28,158 nt of DNA, from positions 1-28,158 of the forward strand of contig JAQTUY010000004.1 in the NCBI GenBank assembly GCA_028707105.1, written 5' to 3'. Below the pieces are notes generated by a model. The model searched no databases, had not been told where the DNA came from, and saw only the letters and a list, made by a program, of their open reading frames with translations. Source of the DNA: Candidatus Omnitrophota bacterium (GTDB lineage Bacteria > Omnitrophota > Koll11 > Gygaellales > JAQTUY01). The translations under genes and the position numbers were made by a program. Positions within the stretch are counted from its first letter, which is position 1. Each line of letters starts with the position of its first letter. This document shows positions 18,545 through 25,888 of the stretch, piece by piece.

Positions 18545-18556
18545 AGTAAGCGGGCT

Positions 18557-19594
18557 ATGACAAGGATGACCAAAGAATATGAGACCGGCGATAAGGCCGC
18601 GGACAGTTTAATAAAGGAGTTGGCCGCCAAAGCCGCTCCCGTTGAAACCGAACGTTTATTGCGCGAAATACTTACTACCGTCGTTAAATTAGGCAAGGAG
18701 TCGCGGGATAAAGGAGACCTCAAGCTTGTAAACAACGCGCTGAAAGAATTGCGCTATTCATTCAAGATATTCTCTCCCTACAGGCAGTTCAAGAAGGTAA
18801 TAATCTTCGGTTCAGCCAGGTCGAAAAAGGAATCGGCTGAATATAAGATGGCCGAGGAATTCTCAGGGAAGCTGACGGAAAAGGGCTACATGGTAGTCAC
18901 CGGAGGCGGGCCCGGGGTCATGGAGGCCGGGAATAAAGGCGCTAAGGCAGGGAAAGATTTTGCTTTAAATATCCGCCTGCCTTTCGAACAAAAGCCGAAT
19001 CCTTATATAGATGAAAAGGAGAGGCTGATCAATTTCAAGTATTTCTTTACCCGGAAGCTGACATTCGTAAAGGAGACCGACGCGACCGCTTTTTTCCCGG
19101 GAGGCTTCGGCACCAATGACGAAGGATTTGAAATGCTTACCTTGACCCAGACCGGAAAGTCCAGGCCCCGGCCGATCGTTTTAATGGAGCCGCCGGGCTC
19201 AGGCTATTGGGCTGACTGGAAGCGCTTTGTGAATAACCAGCTGCTCAAAAACGGATTTATCAATAAAGAGGATTTTAATCTTTTCCATATCGTTGATAAT
19301 GTTGACGGGGCGATCAAATATATTGAAGATTTTTACCGGGTGTACCACTCCATAAGGTATGTCGCGGGGTTGACCGTGATCAGGCTGAATAAAAAACTGA
19401 CGGATAAAACCCTGCGTTTCCTGAATCAGGAATTTAAGGATATCCTGACAAGCGGGGAAATAGTTATTTCCCCGGCGACAAAAGAGGAAGTTGAAATGGG
19501 GGAGTATCCGGATCTGCCCCGGATCGCCATGAACTTCAATATGCGCGACTACGGCAGACTTTTTGAAATGATCGGAGCCATCAACGAGGACTAG
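18557..19594 (+). CDS. Long LOG-family (TIGR00730-type) Rossmann protein
   Basis: 345 residues. The core (about 78-230) is a LOG fold: strand VIIFGSAR, GGGPGVMEAGNKGA (116-129), R166, and P181-GGFGTNDEGFE192. The last of these fits the PGGxGTxxExxE nucleotide-binding and catalytic signature exactly. LOG proteins cleave the ribose of nucleoside monophosphates (cytokinin-type phosphoribohydrolase) and were long misnamed lysine decarboxylases. Short LOGs have about 180-220 residues; this one has a helical N-terminal extension of about 75 residues and a C-terminal extension of about 110, both intact in frame. A GCGGG site is weak. It is six bases upstream of the receiver-domain gene. The specific substrate cannot be told from sequence. 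Confidence 0.87.
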   Translation: MTRMTKEYETGDKAADSLIKELAAKAAPVETERLLREILTTVVKLGKESRDKGDLKLVNNALKELRYSFKIFSPYRQFKKVIIFGSARSKKESAEYKMAEEFSGKLTEKGYMVVTGGGPGVMEAGNKGAKAGKDFALNIRLPFEQKPNPYIDEKERLINFKYFFTRKLTFVKETDATAFFPGGFGTNDEGFEMLTLTQTGKSRPRPIVLMEPPGSGYWADWKRFVNNQLLKNGFINKEDFNLFHIVDNVDGAIKYIEDFYRVYHSIRYVAGLTVIRLNKKLTDKTLRFLNQEFKDILTSGEIVISPATKEEVEMGEYPDLPRIAMNFNMRDYGRLFEMIGAINED

Positions 19595-19600
19595 GAATAT

Positions 19601-19963
19601 ATGAAAAAGATCCTGATCATTGAAGATGAAAATGAGCTTTGCGATTTTCTCGGATTAAGGCTTGAGAAGAGCGGTTTTGAGGTGATCGCCGCTAACGATG
19701 GGGTTGAAGGGTTAAATAAAGCCAGGGTTGAGAATCCGGATCTGATCATCCTTGACCTGATGCTGCCGAAGATGCCCGGGGAAGAGGTCTGTAAACAGGT
19801 GCGCAAAGATCCCCGGATCTCCGGGATCCCGATCATAATGCTTACCGCCAAATGTACTGATGCCGATAAAGTTATCGGCACCGTAATTGGGGCGGATGTT
19901 TATATAGCCAAGCCATTTGAAGGAGCTAAATTGATCCAGGCGATCAATAAACTGCTTGCATAA
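19601..19963 (+). CDS. Single-domain response regulator (CheY-like receiver)
   Basis: 120 residues, all receiver domain. The acidic pocket is E8/D9, the phosphoacceptor is D52 in LIILDLMLP, and the switch residues are T82 and K104 (AKPF). There is no output domain, and no kinase gene is in the window, so the partner must be encoded elsewhere. It sits between the LOG gene (6-base gap) and the CstA gene (7-base gap). Homologous transporters in enterobacteria are controlled by two-component systems, which makes a link with the CstA protein thinkable, but a receiver alone cannot bind DNA. Confidence 0.93.
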   Translation: MKKILIIEDENELCDFLGLRLEKSGFEVIAANDGVEGLNKARVENPDLIILDLMLPKMPGEEVCKQVRKDPRISGIPIIMLTAKCTDADKVIGTVIGADVYIAKPFEGAKLIQAINKLLA

Positions 19964-19970
19964 AGGGTAT

Positions 19971-21629
19971 ATGCTTACCGCGGTATTCTTATCAGCCTGC
20001 GTTTTGTTCGTCCTCGCCTATATAAAATACGGCAAATTCCTTACAAAACATTTTGAGCTGAACAACAAAAATCACCCGCCGTCTCATCATATGTATGACG
20101 GGGTGGATTATGTTCCAGCACCCATGCCTGTTTTGTTCGGCCATCATTTTTCATCCATTTCCGGGGCAGGCCCGGTTTTGGGGCCGATCATAGCGGGGAT
20201 CGCTTTTGGCTGGGGACCGGTCTGGCTGTGGGTAGTCATAGGGTCAATTTTCATGGGCGGGGTCCACGATTTCGCGAGCCTGGTGATCTCTGTCCGCAGC
20301 CGCGGACGTTCCATCGCCGAGATAGCCAGGACCTACATGTCAAAACGGGCCTATCACCTGATGCTCGCCTTTATCTGGCTGGCCCTGGTTTACGTGCTTA
20401 CTGTTTTTACTGACCTGACCGCCAATACCTTTAAGTTTGACGGGGGAGTAGCTACCTCTTCAATGCTTTTTATACTGCTGGCGGTGGGATTCGGTTTTTG
20501 CTTATACCGCCTGAAAGTTCCCTTAAAATGGGCATCCCTGGTATTTGTGTCATTATTGTTTTTCTTTATCTGGCTGGGCCAAAAAATACCCCTGAATAAT
20601 ATCCCGGCTATACTGGGAGATGAAGCCAAGAGCTGGGATATTATATTGCTCATCTATTGTTTTATCGCCTCGGTTACCCCGGTCTGGATATTATTGCAGC
20701 CCCGGGATTATCTATCCAGCTTCATGCTGTATGGTTCGGTTGCCGCCGGGTTCTTCGGGATCATTTTGGGAGGCCTGCCGCTCAATTATCCGGCGTTTGT
20801 TTCATTGGATGCCCCGGATATCGGGCCGATGTTCCCTTTATTGTTTGTAACGGTTGCTTGTGGGGCGATCAGCGGATTCCACGCCATTGTTGCCAGCGGT
20901 ACTTCCTCAAAACAGCTTAAAAAAGAATCCGATGCCCTGCCTATCGGCTATGGTGCTATGCTGGTTGAGGGATTGGTTGCCGTGATCGCCTTGTGCACAG
21001 TGATGATCGTAGGCAGGAATGACCCCCTGGCGGCCAAAGCGCCTTTGGCGATCTACGGAGCAGGCATAGCTAAATTTTTATCCATATTCGGCATCCCGGA
21101 AAAATTCGGGTCTTCTTTTGGATTATTGGCGCTTTCTACCTTTATCCTCACCACCCTGGATACCGCGACCCGGCTTGCCCGCTACATATTCCAGGAATTT
21201 TTCAATATAGAGGGCAAGCGCACCCGCTATCTGGCAACGCTAGTTACTTTGTTGCTACCAACGGTCTTTGTTTTGATCAATATCAGGGACGCCGGAGGGA
21301 ATATCATCCCCGCCTGGAAGAGCATCTGGCCGGTCTTTGGAGCGACAAACCAGCTTTTAGCAGGGCTGGTACTTATGGTCGTGGCGGTATGGCTCAAGAA
21401 GAAGGGAAAGCATATCTGGTTCGTAGTTATTCCCATGATATTCATGCTGGTGATGACATTATGGGCGCTGCTATTGGTGATCATCCAGTATAAATTGAGC
21501 CTGGTCGGCTTCATCGGGGGAGTGCTGTTATTCCTGGCGCTTCTATTGATCCTTGAGGCCATTGAAATATTTGAAATAAAGCACCACGCCAAAAGGATCT
21601 TAAAAAGAAAAAGAAAAGAAATTGCTTGA
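19971..21629 (+). CDS. cstA: CstA-family transporter (pyruvate/peptide uptake type)
   Basis: 552 residues with many membrane helices across the whole length. The family hallmark is GHHFSSISGAGPVLGP near the N-terminus, followed by a GGVHDFASL segment; later come TLDTATRLAR and the W-P-x-F-G-A-T-N-Q-L-L-A stretch. CstA and BtsT members import peptides or pyruvate in starving cells. The length matches the short form without an extra C-terminal domain. I chose the ATG at 19971, preceded by AAAGGG; a TTG at 19956 in the same frame overlaps the previous gene and has no ribosome-binding site. The extreme 3' end is Lys/Arg-rich (cytoplasmic). The stop codon lies inside the -35 box of the next gene. 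Confidence 0.92.
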   Translation: MLTAVFLSACVLFVLAYIKYGKFLTKHFELNNKNHPPSHHMYDGVDYVPAPMPVLFGHHFSSISGAGPVLGPIIAGIAFGWGPVWLWVVIGSIFMGGVHDFASLVISVRSRGRSIAEIARTYMSKRAYHLMLAFIWLALVYVLTVFTDLTANTFKFDGGVATSSMLFILLAVGFGFCLYRLKVPLKWASLVFVSLLFFFIWLGQKIPLNNIPAILGDEAKSWDIILLIYCFIASVTPVWILLQPRDYLSSFMLYGSVAAGFFGIILGGLPLNYPAFVSLDAPDIGPMFPLLFVTVACGAISGFHAIVASGTSSKQLKKESDALPIGYGAMLVEGLVAVIALCTVMIVGRNDPLAAKAPLAIYGAGIAKFLSIFGIPEKFGSSFGLLALSTFILTTLDTATRLARYIFQEFFNIEGKRTRYLATLVTLLLPTVFVLINIRDAGGNIIPAWKSIWPVFGATNQLLAGLVLMVVAVWLKKKGKHIWFVVIPMIFMLVMTLWALLLVIIQYKLSLVGFIGGVLLFLALLLILEAIEIFEIKHHAKRILKRKRKEIA

Positions 21630-21653
21630 GATTATTTCAGAAAGCTATATAAT
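21626..21653 (+). promoter_or_regulatory. Sigma-70-type promoter for the zinc-ribbon micro-gene
   Basis: TTGAGA (21626-21631, 5 of 6 matches) and TATAAT (21648-21653, 6 of 6) are separated by 16 bases. The -35 box overlaps the stop codon of the CstA gene. The expected RNA start is near 21660, giving a leader of about 19 bases with AGGAGGG at 21669-21675. Confidence 0.75.
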
Positions 21654-21678
21654 TACAGGGTAACTAAAAGGAGGGAAC

Positions 21679-21843
21679 ATGGCGTATCAAGGTGGTGGTG
21701 GATTCGGCGGACCCAGGGAGATGCACAAGGCGGTCTGCGCGGAGTGCAAAAAAGAATGCGAAGTGCCTTTTAAGCCCAGAGAGGGCGGCAAGCCGGTATT
21801 ATGCAAGGAATGCTATTCCAAGAGTAAAGGGCAAAGCCGTTAA
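21679..21843 (+). CDS. CxxC...CxxC zinc-ribbon micro-protein
   Basis: 54 residues. A Gly-rich start leads to C20-x2-C23 and C42-x2-C45 with 18 residues between the pairs, and an extra C27. The EVPFKPREGGKPVLCKECY segment is typical of the small CxxC-x17-CxxC zinc-ribbon family found in many uncultivated bacteria. The function of that family is unknown; single zinc binding is likely. Its own promoter, an excellent AGGAGGG site and its own terminator suggest a short, possibly abundant transcript. Confidence 0.85.
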   Translation: MAYQGGGGFGGPREMHKAVCAECKKECEVPFKPREGGKPVLCKECYSKSKGQSR

Positions 21844-21849
21844 TTAAAG

Positions 21850-21899
21850 AGGCGTTTCTATTTCTTGTTGTTTGGAATAGAGACGCCTTTTTATTTTTG
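21850..21899 (+). terminator. Terminator after the zinc-ribbon gene
   Basis: The 15-base arms 21850-21864 (AGGCGTTTCTATTTC) and 21874-21888 pair along their full length, with two G-U wobbles and a 9-base loop. A T-rich tract (TTTTTATTTTT) follows. It begins six bases after the stop codon. Confidence 0.9.
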
Positions 21900-21900
21900 C

Positions 21901-21930
21901 TTGACAAGCCACACATTTGTGTGGTATAGT
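21901..21930 (+). promoter_or_regulatory. Promoter of the Bro-N/lexA operon
   Basis: Perfect -35 TTGACA (21901-21906) and TATAGT (21925-21930, 5 of 6) with an 18-base spacer. The expected RNA start is near 21937, leaving only about 13 bases before the ATG at 21950; AAGGAGG at 21938-21944 fits within that leader. The spacer is filled by an inverted repeat (separate entry). Confidence 0.85.
21909..21924 (+). promoter_or_regulatory. Candidate LexA operator, perfect inverted repeat inside the promoter spacer
   Basis: CCACACA (21909-21915) and TGTGTGG (21918-21924) are exact reverse complements with TT between them. The dyad lies exactly between the -35 and -10 boxes, ending at the base before the -10, where a bound repressor would block RNA polymerase. 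The operon encodes LexA, a self-cleaving repressor that usually controls its own promoter. The repeat is unlike the E. coli CTG-N10-CAG or Bacillus GAAC-N4-GTTC boxes. Assignment to LexA is inference. Confidence 0.65.
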
Positions 21931-21949
21931 ATTTCTAAAGGAGGAAGAA

Positions 21950-22765
21950 ATGGAGACAAAAATAGCAGTATTTAAAGGTAAAAGGATACGGAAGGCCAGC
22001 TATAATAATGAGTGGTGGTTTGTGGTTGAAGACATCATTTTTACTTTAACTGATTCTAATGATCCAAAACAATATATTCAAAAGATGAAGCAGAGGGACC
22101 CAGAATTGGCCAAAGGGTGGGTACAAATTGTACGCACCCTTTTCATAGATACTGCCGGAGGAAAACAGAAAATATTATGCGCTAATACCGAAGGAATCTT
22201 TCGCATCATTCAGTCTATTCCATCGCCAAAGGCCGAACCGTTTAAGCGGTGGCTGGCCCGGGTAGGAAAAGAGCGTATAGATGAAATTGAGAATCCGGAA
22301 CTCGGCATGCAACGTACTAAGTCGCTTTATGAGAAAAAAGGCTATCCCAAGGTCTGGATCGAGAAACGGCTGCGCGGTATTGCTGTCAGGCAGAAGCTGA
22401 CTGATGAATGGGATATGCGCGGGGCAGAGAAAGATTCGGAATACGCGATTCTCACCAACGAAATTATGCAAGGCGCTTTTGAGATGAAGGTGGATAGCTA
22501 TAAAGCGCATAAGGGCCTTAAGCGGGAAAATCTACGCGACCATATGACGGATCTGGAGCTTATAATTACTATGCTTGGCGAAGCGGCAACAACAAAAATA
22601 ACCCAAGAGAGAGATTCTCAAGGGATGCCTAAGCTTCAGCGGGACGCCAAAGACGGCGGGGCTGTGGCGGGCAGGACGAGGAAAGATATTGAACGTCAGG
22701 CAGGGACAAAAGTAATCTCTAAAGATAATTTCCTTCCCGGATCAAGAAAGAAACAGTTAAAATAG
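21950..22765 (+). CDS. Bro-N / DinD-like protein, first gene of the lexA operon
   Basis: 271 residues from the ATG at 21950 (AAGGAGG five bases upstream). A longer frame to 21917 would start inside the operator and is rejected. Residues 1-110 fit the BRO N-terminal domain (KIAVFKGKRIRKASYNNEWW, then WFVVEDII, and LCANTEGIFRIIQSIPSPKAE), a DNA-binding module of phage antirepressors. The middle (about 120-210) is helical and matches the DinD/Bro-N extension. The end, with an A-G-R-T-R-K-D-I-E and T-K-V-I-S-K-D-N-F-L-P pattern, is characteristic of DinD-type proteins. E. coli DinD is an SOS-induced protein that inhibits RecA filaments. Fifteen bases separate it from lexA. With no phage structural genes nearby, an SOS-regulated cellular role is more likely than a prophage antirepressor. 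Confidence 0.8.
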   Translation: METKIAVFKGKRIRKASYNNEWWFVVEDIIFTLTDSNDPKQYIQKMKQRDPELAKGWVQIVRTLFIDTAGGKQKILCANTEGIFRIIQSIPSPKAEPFKRWLARVGKERIDEIENPELGMQRTKSLYEKKGYPKVWIEKRLRGIAVRQKLTDEWDMRGAEKDSEYAILTNEIMQGAFEMKVDSYKAHKGLKRENLRDHMTDLELIITMLGEAATTKITQERDSQGMPKLQRDAKDGGAVAGRTRKDIERQAGTKVISKDNFLPGSRKKQLK

Positions 22766-22780
22766 GATCAATTTTAAAAC

Positions 22781-23386
22781 ATGAAAAATAAGCCATTTTT
22801 GACGCCGAAGCAGGAGAAGGTGCTTAATTTTATCCGAAAGAGGGTAGGGGAGAGGCTCCCTCCTACAATTCGCGAGATAGGGGAGGAGCTTGGGTTTAAA
22901 TCTACCGGAACAGTAAGGGACTATCTTAAGGCATTAATGCAGAAAGGTCTGGTGAGGCGGATGAATAATAAATCCCGGGCAATTGAGCTGACTGAACGCG
23001 CAAGCTTCAACAAGATCCCTATAATTGGGACCATAATGGCCGGTAAGCCGAATCTGGCTTATGAGGAAATTCAGGGTTATATTGATGCCGATGATCTGTT
23101 CCTTGGCCGCCTGGGCTTTGATGATGTCTTTGCCTTAAGGGTTAAAGGTGACAGTATGGTTGATGCCGGCATCCTGGATGGTGATGTCGCTATCATCAAG
23201 AAACGGCCCAATGCCGACAATAACGATATAGTTGCCGCATTGCTGGATAATAATGAAGTTACCTTAAAAAGGCTGCGCAGTAAATCCGGTAAGTTCCACC
23301 TGGAAGCTGCCAACGCCAATTACCCGCCGATCTTTGAAGAATTCAAGGTTATCGGTAAACTTATCACGGTAATCAGAAAATACTAA
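22781..23386 (+). CDS. lexA: LexA repressor
   Basis: 201 residues. The N-terminal winged-helix domain (about 1-70) has LTPKQEKVLNFI and PPTIREIGEELGF followed by the recognition helix (STGTVRDYLKAL). The cleavage site is A87-G88 (IMAGKP). The S24 peptidase-like C-terminal domain has catalytic Ser125 in KGDSM and Lys163 in VTLKRL, so RecA-stimulated self-cleavage should be intact. Length matches LexA. The recognition-helix region differs from the E. coli sequence, in line with a different operator. It is the second gene behind the Bro-N/DinD-like gene and should be expressed from the promoter at 21901-21930, giving autoregulation. The ribosome-binding site is weak, suggesting coupling to upstream translation. 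Confidence 0.95.
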   Translation: MKNKPFLTPKQEKVLNFIRKRVGERLPPTIREIGEELGFKSTGTVRDYLKALMQKGLVRRMNNKSRAIELTERASFNKIPIIGTIMAGKPNLAYEEIQGYIDADDLFLGRLGFDDVFALRVKGDSMVDAGILDGDVAIIKKRPNADNNDIVAALLDNNEVTLKRLRSKSGKFHLEAANANYPPIFEEFKVIGKLITVIRKY

Positions 23387-23398
23387 CTTGGTACCAGA

Positions 23399-23707
23399 AT
23401 GAATCAGAACAGCTTTAATCCCAAAGCCCGCTGGGACAGGTTTGAGCCGGATAAAACCGGCTTTAATCCTGATGCCTTAAACGAGCGCATTGATGTCCTG
23501 GCGTATTTTAAGCACGCCAGGATATTCCCCCGCAGCTTTACCTGGCATGATAAAGAATACAGCATTGAAACCGTTACCTACAACTGGCAGGAGCGTATCG
23601 GCCAGGCCCTGATCAACTACTTTTCCGTGCTTTGTTCAGGGCAAATGTATCAGATATCTTTCAATAATTCCACCTTCCGCTGGCAGATAGACAAGCTAAT
23701 AGTATGA
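23399..23707 (+). CDS. Small DUF6504-like protein linked to lexA
   Basis: 102 residues, no signal or membrane segment. The C-terminal half is rich in aromatic residues and predicted beta strands (RSFTWHDKEYSIE, YNWQ, FRWQIDKL). The P-R-S-F-T-W plus terminal W-x-I pattern resembles the small proteins encoded beside Y-family polymerases (DUF6504 group). I am not certain of the family. It follows lexA by 12 bases and is the last gene before an independent promoter, so it belongs to the SOS-type operon. A role with the DNA polymerase IV encoded at the window end is a reasonable guess, not shown by sequence. Confidence 0.6.
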   Translation: MNQNSFNPKARWDRFEPDKTGFNPDALNERIDVLAYFKHARIFPRSFTWHDKEYSIETVTYNWQERIGQALINYFSVLCSGQMYQISFNNSTFRWQIDKLIV

Positions 23708-23723
23708 TCTTGCTTGATTTATC

Positions 23724-23752
23724 TTGACTTTAACAAGACGCAAGGATATAAT
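23724..23752 (+). promoter_or_regulatory. Near-consensus promoter of the envelope cassette
   Basis: TTGACT (5 of 6) and TATAAT (6 of 6) have an ideal 17-base spacer (23730-23746). The expected RNA start at about 23759-23760 lies one or two bases before the ATG at 23761, and no ribosome-binding site is present, so the mRNA would be nearly leaderless. Confidence 0.8.
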
Positions 23753-23760
23753 TTTAAATA

Positions 23761-25323
23761 ATGAAGAGACGTATTCTTCCTCTGTTTTTAGCATTGCTTT
23801 TAGCTCTGCCGCCGCACTTACTTTACGCAGGAAGTAACTTCGCCGTAAATAAATCTTCTCAAAAAGAATCTCCTGCAGCTAACCAAAAAACTGTACAGCC
23901 AACAAAAAACGCATCCAAGTCTTCGACTGACGCAGAAAACGCCATGTCCGCGGAAGTAGATTTTTACTGTGGAAATTATGAAAACAGTGAAAAAAATCTT
24001 ACCGCGCTCAAAACTAAACATGACCGGAATTACGCACTTTGGAGTAATGAGCTTGGATCGCTTTATCTTGCCGAAAATAAAAATAAGGAAGCGAGAGATT
24101 CTTTGACTGAAGCTTACCTTATAATGAATAGTTTCGATGCTTTTAAAAACCTTGAGTCTAAGGCTTTAGGGTTAACCGGTAACGAAGCAGCCAAAGCCTA
24201 TAAAGGTGATCCTTACGAAAAAGTAATGAACTCATTTTATCTCGGTCTTCTGCTTATTGATGAAAACGATCTTGATAATGCTTCTGCTTGTTTTAAAAAC
24301 GGGATCTTGTGTGATTCAGATGTAGAAAATAACCTCTATAAGAGCGATTTTGCTCCTTTGTATTTTCTTGCTGCAAGATGCGCAACAACAGCGGGAGATA
24401 AAAGTACTGCTAATGATTATTTAGAGAGAGCAAAAGAAGCATTTTATATGTCGTATGGAACTAATAGGTTGCTTGTCTGGGAAGAACAAATTCTACGTAA
24501 CACTCTTACAGATAAACAAAAAGAGCTGGAAGAAATTTCCTCTGCCAGCGCCAAAGTTAAAGAATTAAATAAGAAACAACAAAAGAAAGTTGAAGATCTG
24601 AAATCCGAAATAGCTAGTTTAGAATCACAAATACAAGCCAAGGTTTCAAAGAGGCAGGAAAATAACAAAGTTATAACCTTGCCCAATTTTGATAATCTGA
24701 TGAATCTTCAGAATAACGTTATTCTTTGTATTGAATCCGGCAAAGCTCCCTTAAAAGTGCAAATCGGACAATACGGAGAAAAAGCTATTTTTAGAATAAA
24801 ACCCTATAAATCCAAAAGGTTCTGCGTTGTGATTGATGATAAAACGAGAAAAGAAGGATTCTGTATCCTTAATAATAACGACTTGATGTATCAAGCAGAG
24901 ACGCGCGGCGGTAGAAAGATGGATGGTATATTAAAAGGTAGGGCCCAATTCAAACAAACAACCGCGCAGATATCTACTGCTTTTGCAGGAATGGCCGCAG
25001 TAGCAGCAACTGCAGCGGCTTTTTCTAATGGTAACAACAGCAACGCTGCCCTTATTGTTGCAGGTGGTTTTTTACTTGCTAGTCTTATGGTGGGTGCGGC
25101 AAGCGCTGCGGCAAATCCGGCTGCGGACGCCCGGCACTGGAGTTATCTGCCAGCGGAAATACAGCTCGTTCCAATGAGAATGTCTCCCGGAAAGCATCAC
25201 ATAGTAATATTGCCGTTTGATGAAAGCGGAAAACCGCTTGATAACCAGAAGTTAGAAAGCGATATCGAAGTTAAAGATAATGGAACAACCGTAGCCTTTA
25301 AACGCGTATTTGAAAGAATTTAA
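23761..25323 (+). CDS. COG3014-family envelope protein with TPR-like region and coiled coil
   Basis: 520 residues. Residues 1-23 are a clear signal peptide, which fixes the start. Then come a Lys/Ser/Thr-rich linker (25-60), a helical TPR-like region (about 62-235), and a Lys/Glu-rich coiled coil (about 250-302). An ILCIESGKAPLKV segment precedes a conserved C-terminal half with an Ala/Gly-rich hydrophobic stretch (about 400-452). The ARHWSYLPAEIQL and PGKHHI elements match the COG3014 family as I know it, which is found beside LpoB and YcfL homologues in proteobacteria. The family function is unknown. First gene of a five-gene set; its stop codon abuts the next ATG. Codons are visibly more AT-rich than in the lexA genes. 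Confidence 0.75.
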   Translation: MKRRILPLFLALLLALPPHLLYAGSNFAVNKSSQKESPAANQKTVQPTKNASKSSTDAENAMSAEVDFYCGNYENSEKNLTALKTKHDRNYALWSNELGSLYLAENKNKEARDSLTEAYLIMNSFDAFKNLESKALGLTGNEAAKAYKGDPYEKVMNSFYLGLLLIDENDLDNASACFKNGILCDSDVENNLYKSDFAPLYFLAARCATTAGDKSTANDYLERAKEAFYMSYGTNRLLVWEEQILRNTLTDKQKELEEISSASAKVKELNKKQQKKVEDLKSEIASLESQIQAKVSKRQENNKVITLPNFDNLMNLQNNVILCIESGKAPLKVQIGQYGEKAIFRIKPYKSKRFCVVIDDKTRKEGFCILNNNDLMYQAETRGGRKMDGILKGRAQFKQTTAQISTAFAGMAAVAATAAAFSNGNNSNAALIVAGGFLLASLMVGAASAAANPAADARHWSYLPAEIQLVPMRMSPGKHHIVILPFDESGKPLDNQKLESDIEVKDNGTTVAFKRVFERI

Positions 25324-25875
25324 ATGAAAAATAAACTACTTAGTATTTTGCTGTTTTGTTGCGCAATAATACTTTCAGGTTGTGCCAATCCCTATGTATT
25401 AAGGCGGCAAGACAAGAGTCTTATGCTTTCTCCGGATCAAGGAGTAGTTTTGTTTACGGCGCAGGTGGCCCAGGGAAACTATAGGCCAGTTCAATATACC
25501 GTACAAGAGGTTAATCAGTATAAATTTTACGCAAACCTTAACAAATACATGATCCCGTGTTTTCCGGAGAATTATACTACCGGAAATATTCTTATATTTG
25601 GTCTTAAACTCCCTAAAGGCATATACAAACTGGATACTTTTTCAGGGATACTCGGCGGATTCTTCGGATACCAGCATATGCTTGCGGCAGGTAATTTATT
25701 TGATGTAACTCCCGGAAAAATTACTTATGCCGGAAGGCTTATTTTTAATTGGAATTCTTACGCTTTTAGTCAGTTAAATTCCGTTAAGAACGAATTTGAA
25801 GCAGATAAAGAATTGGCAAAAAGGTCATTCCCTGTATTGAGGGATAAAGAAATATCTCAAGATTTGTCTTATTAA
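25324..25875 (+). CDS. Small lipoprotein of unknown function
   Basis: 183 residues. A lipobox LSGC (Cys20) marks it as a lipoprotein. The body is probably a beta sandwich: LPKGIYKLD and VTPGKITYAGRL are typical of small envelope lipoproteins of the DUF2846-like type, which I cannot confirm. The C-terminal 45 residues are charged and helical. The ATG follows the previous TAA directly, so translation is coupled. It belongs to the envelope cassette. Confidence 0.75.
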   Translation: MKNKLLSILLFCCAIILSGCANPYVLRRQDKSLMLSPDQGVVLFTAQVAQGNYRPVQYTVQEVNQYKFYANLNKYMIPCFPENYTTGNILIFGLKLPKGIYKLDTFSGILGGFFGYQHMLAAGNLFDVTPGKITYAGRLIFNWNSYAFSQLNSVKNEFEADKELAKRSFPVLRDKEISQDLSY

Positions 25876-25888
25876 AAAGGAGAGGAAT

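Noticed and set aside
19956..19970. TTG start of the CstA gene
   Set aside because: It overlaps the receiver gene and lacks a ribosome-binding site; the ATG at 19971 has AAAGGG upstream.
21917..21949. Upstream start of the Bro-N gene
   Set aside because: It begins within the inverted repeat of the promoter, upstream of the expected RNA start.
21950..22765. Bro-N gene as part of a prophage
   Set aside because: No integrase, capsid, tail or lysis genes are present; the neighbours are lexA and household genes.
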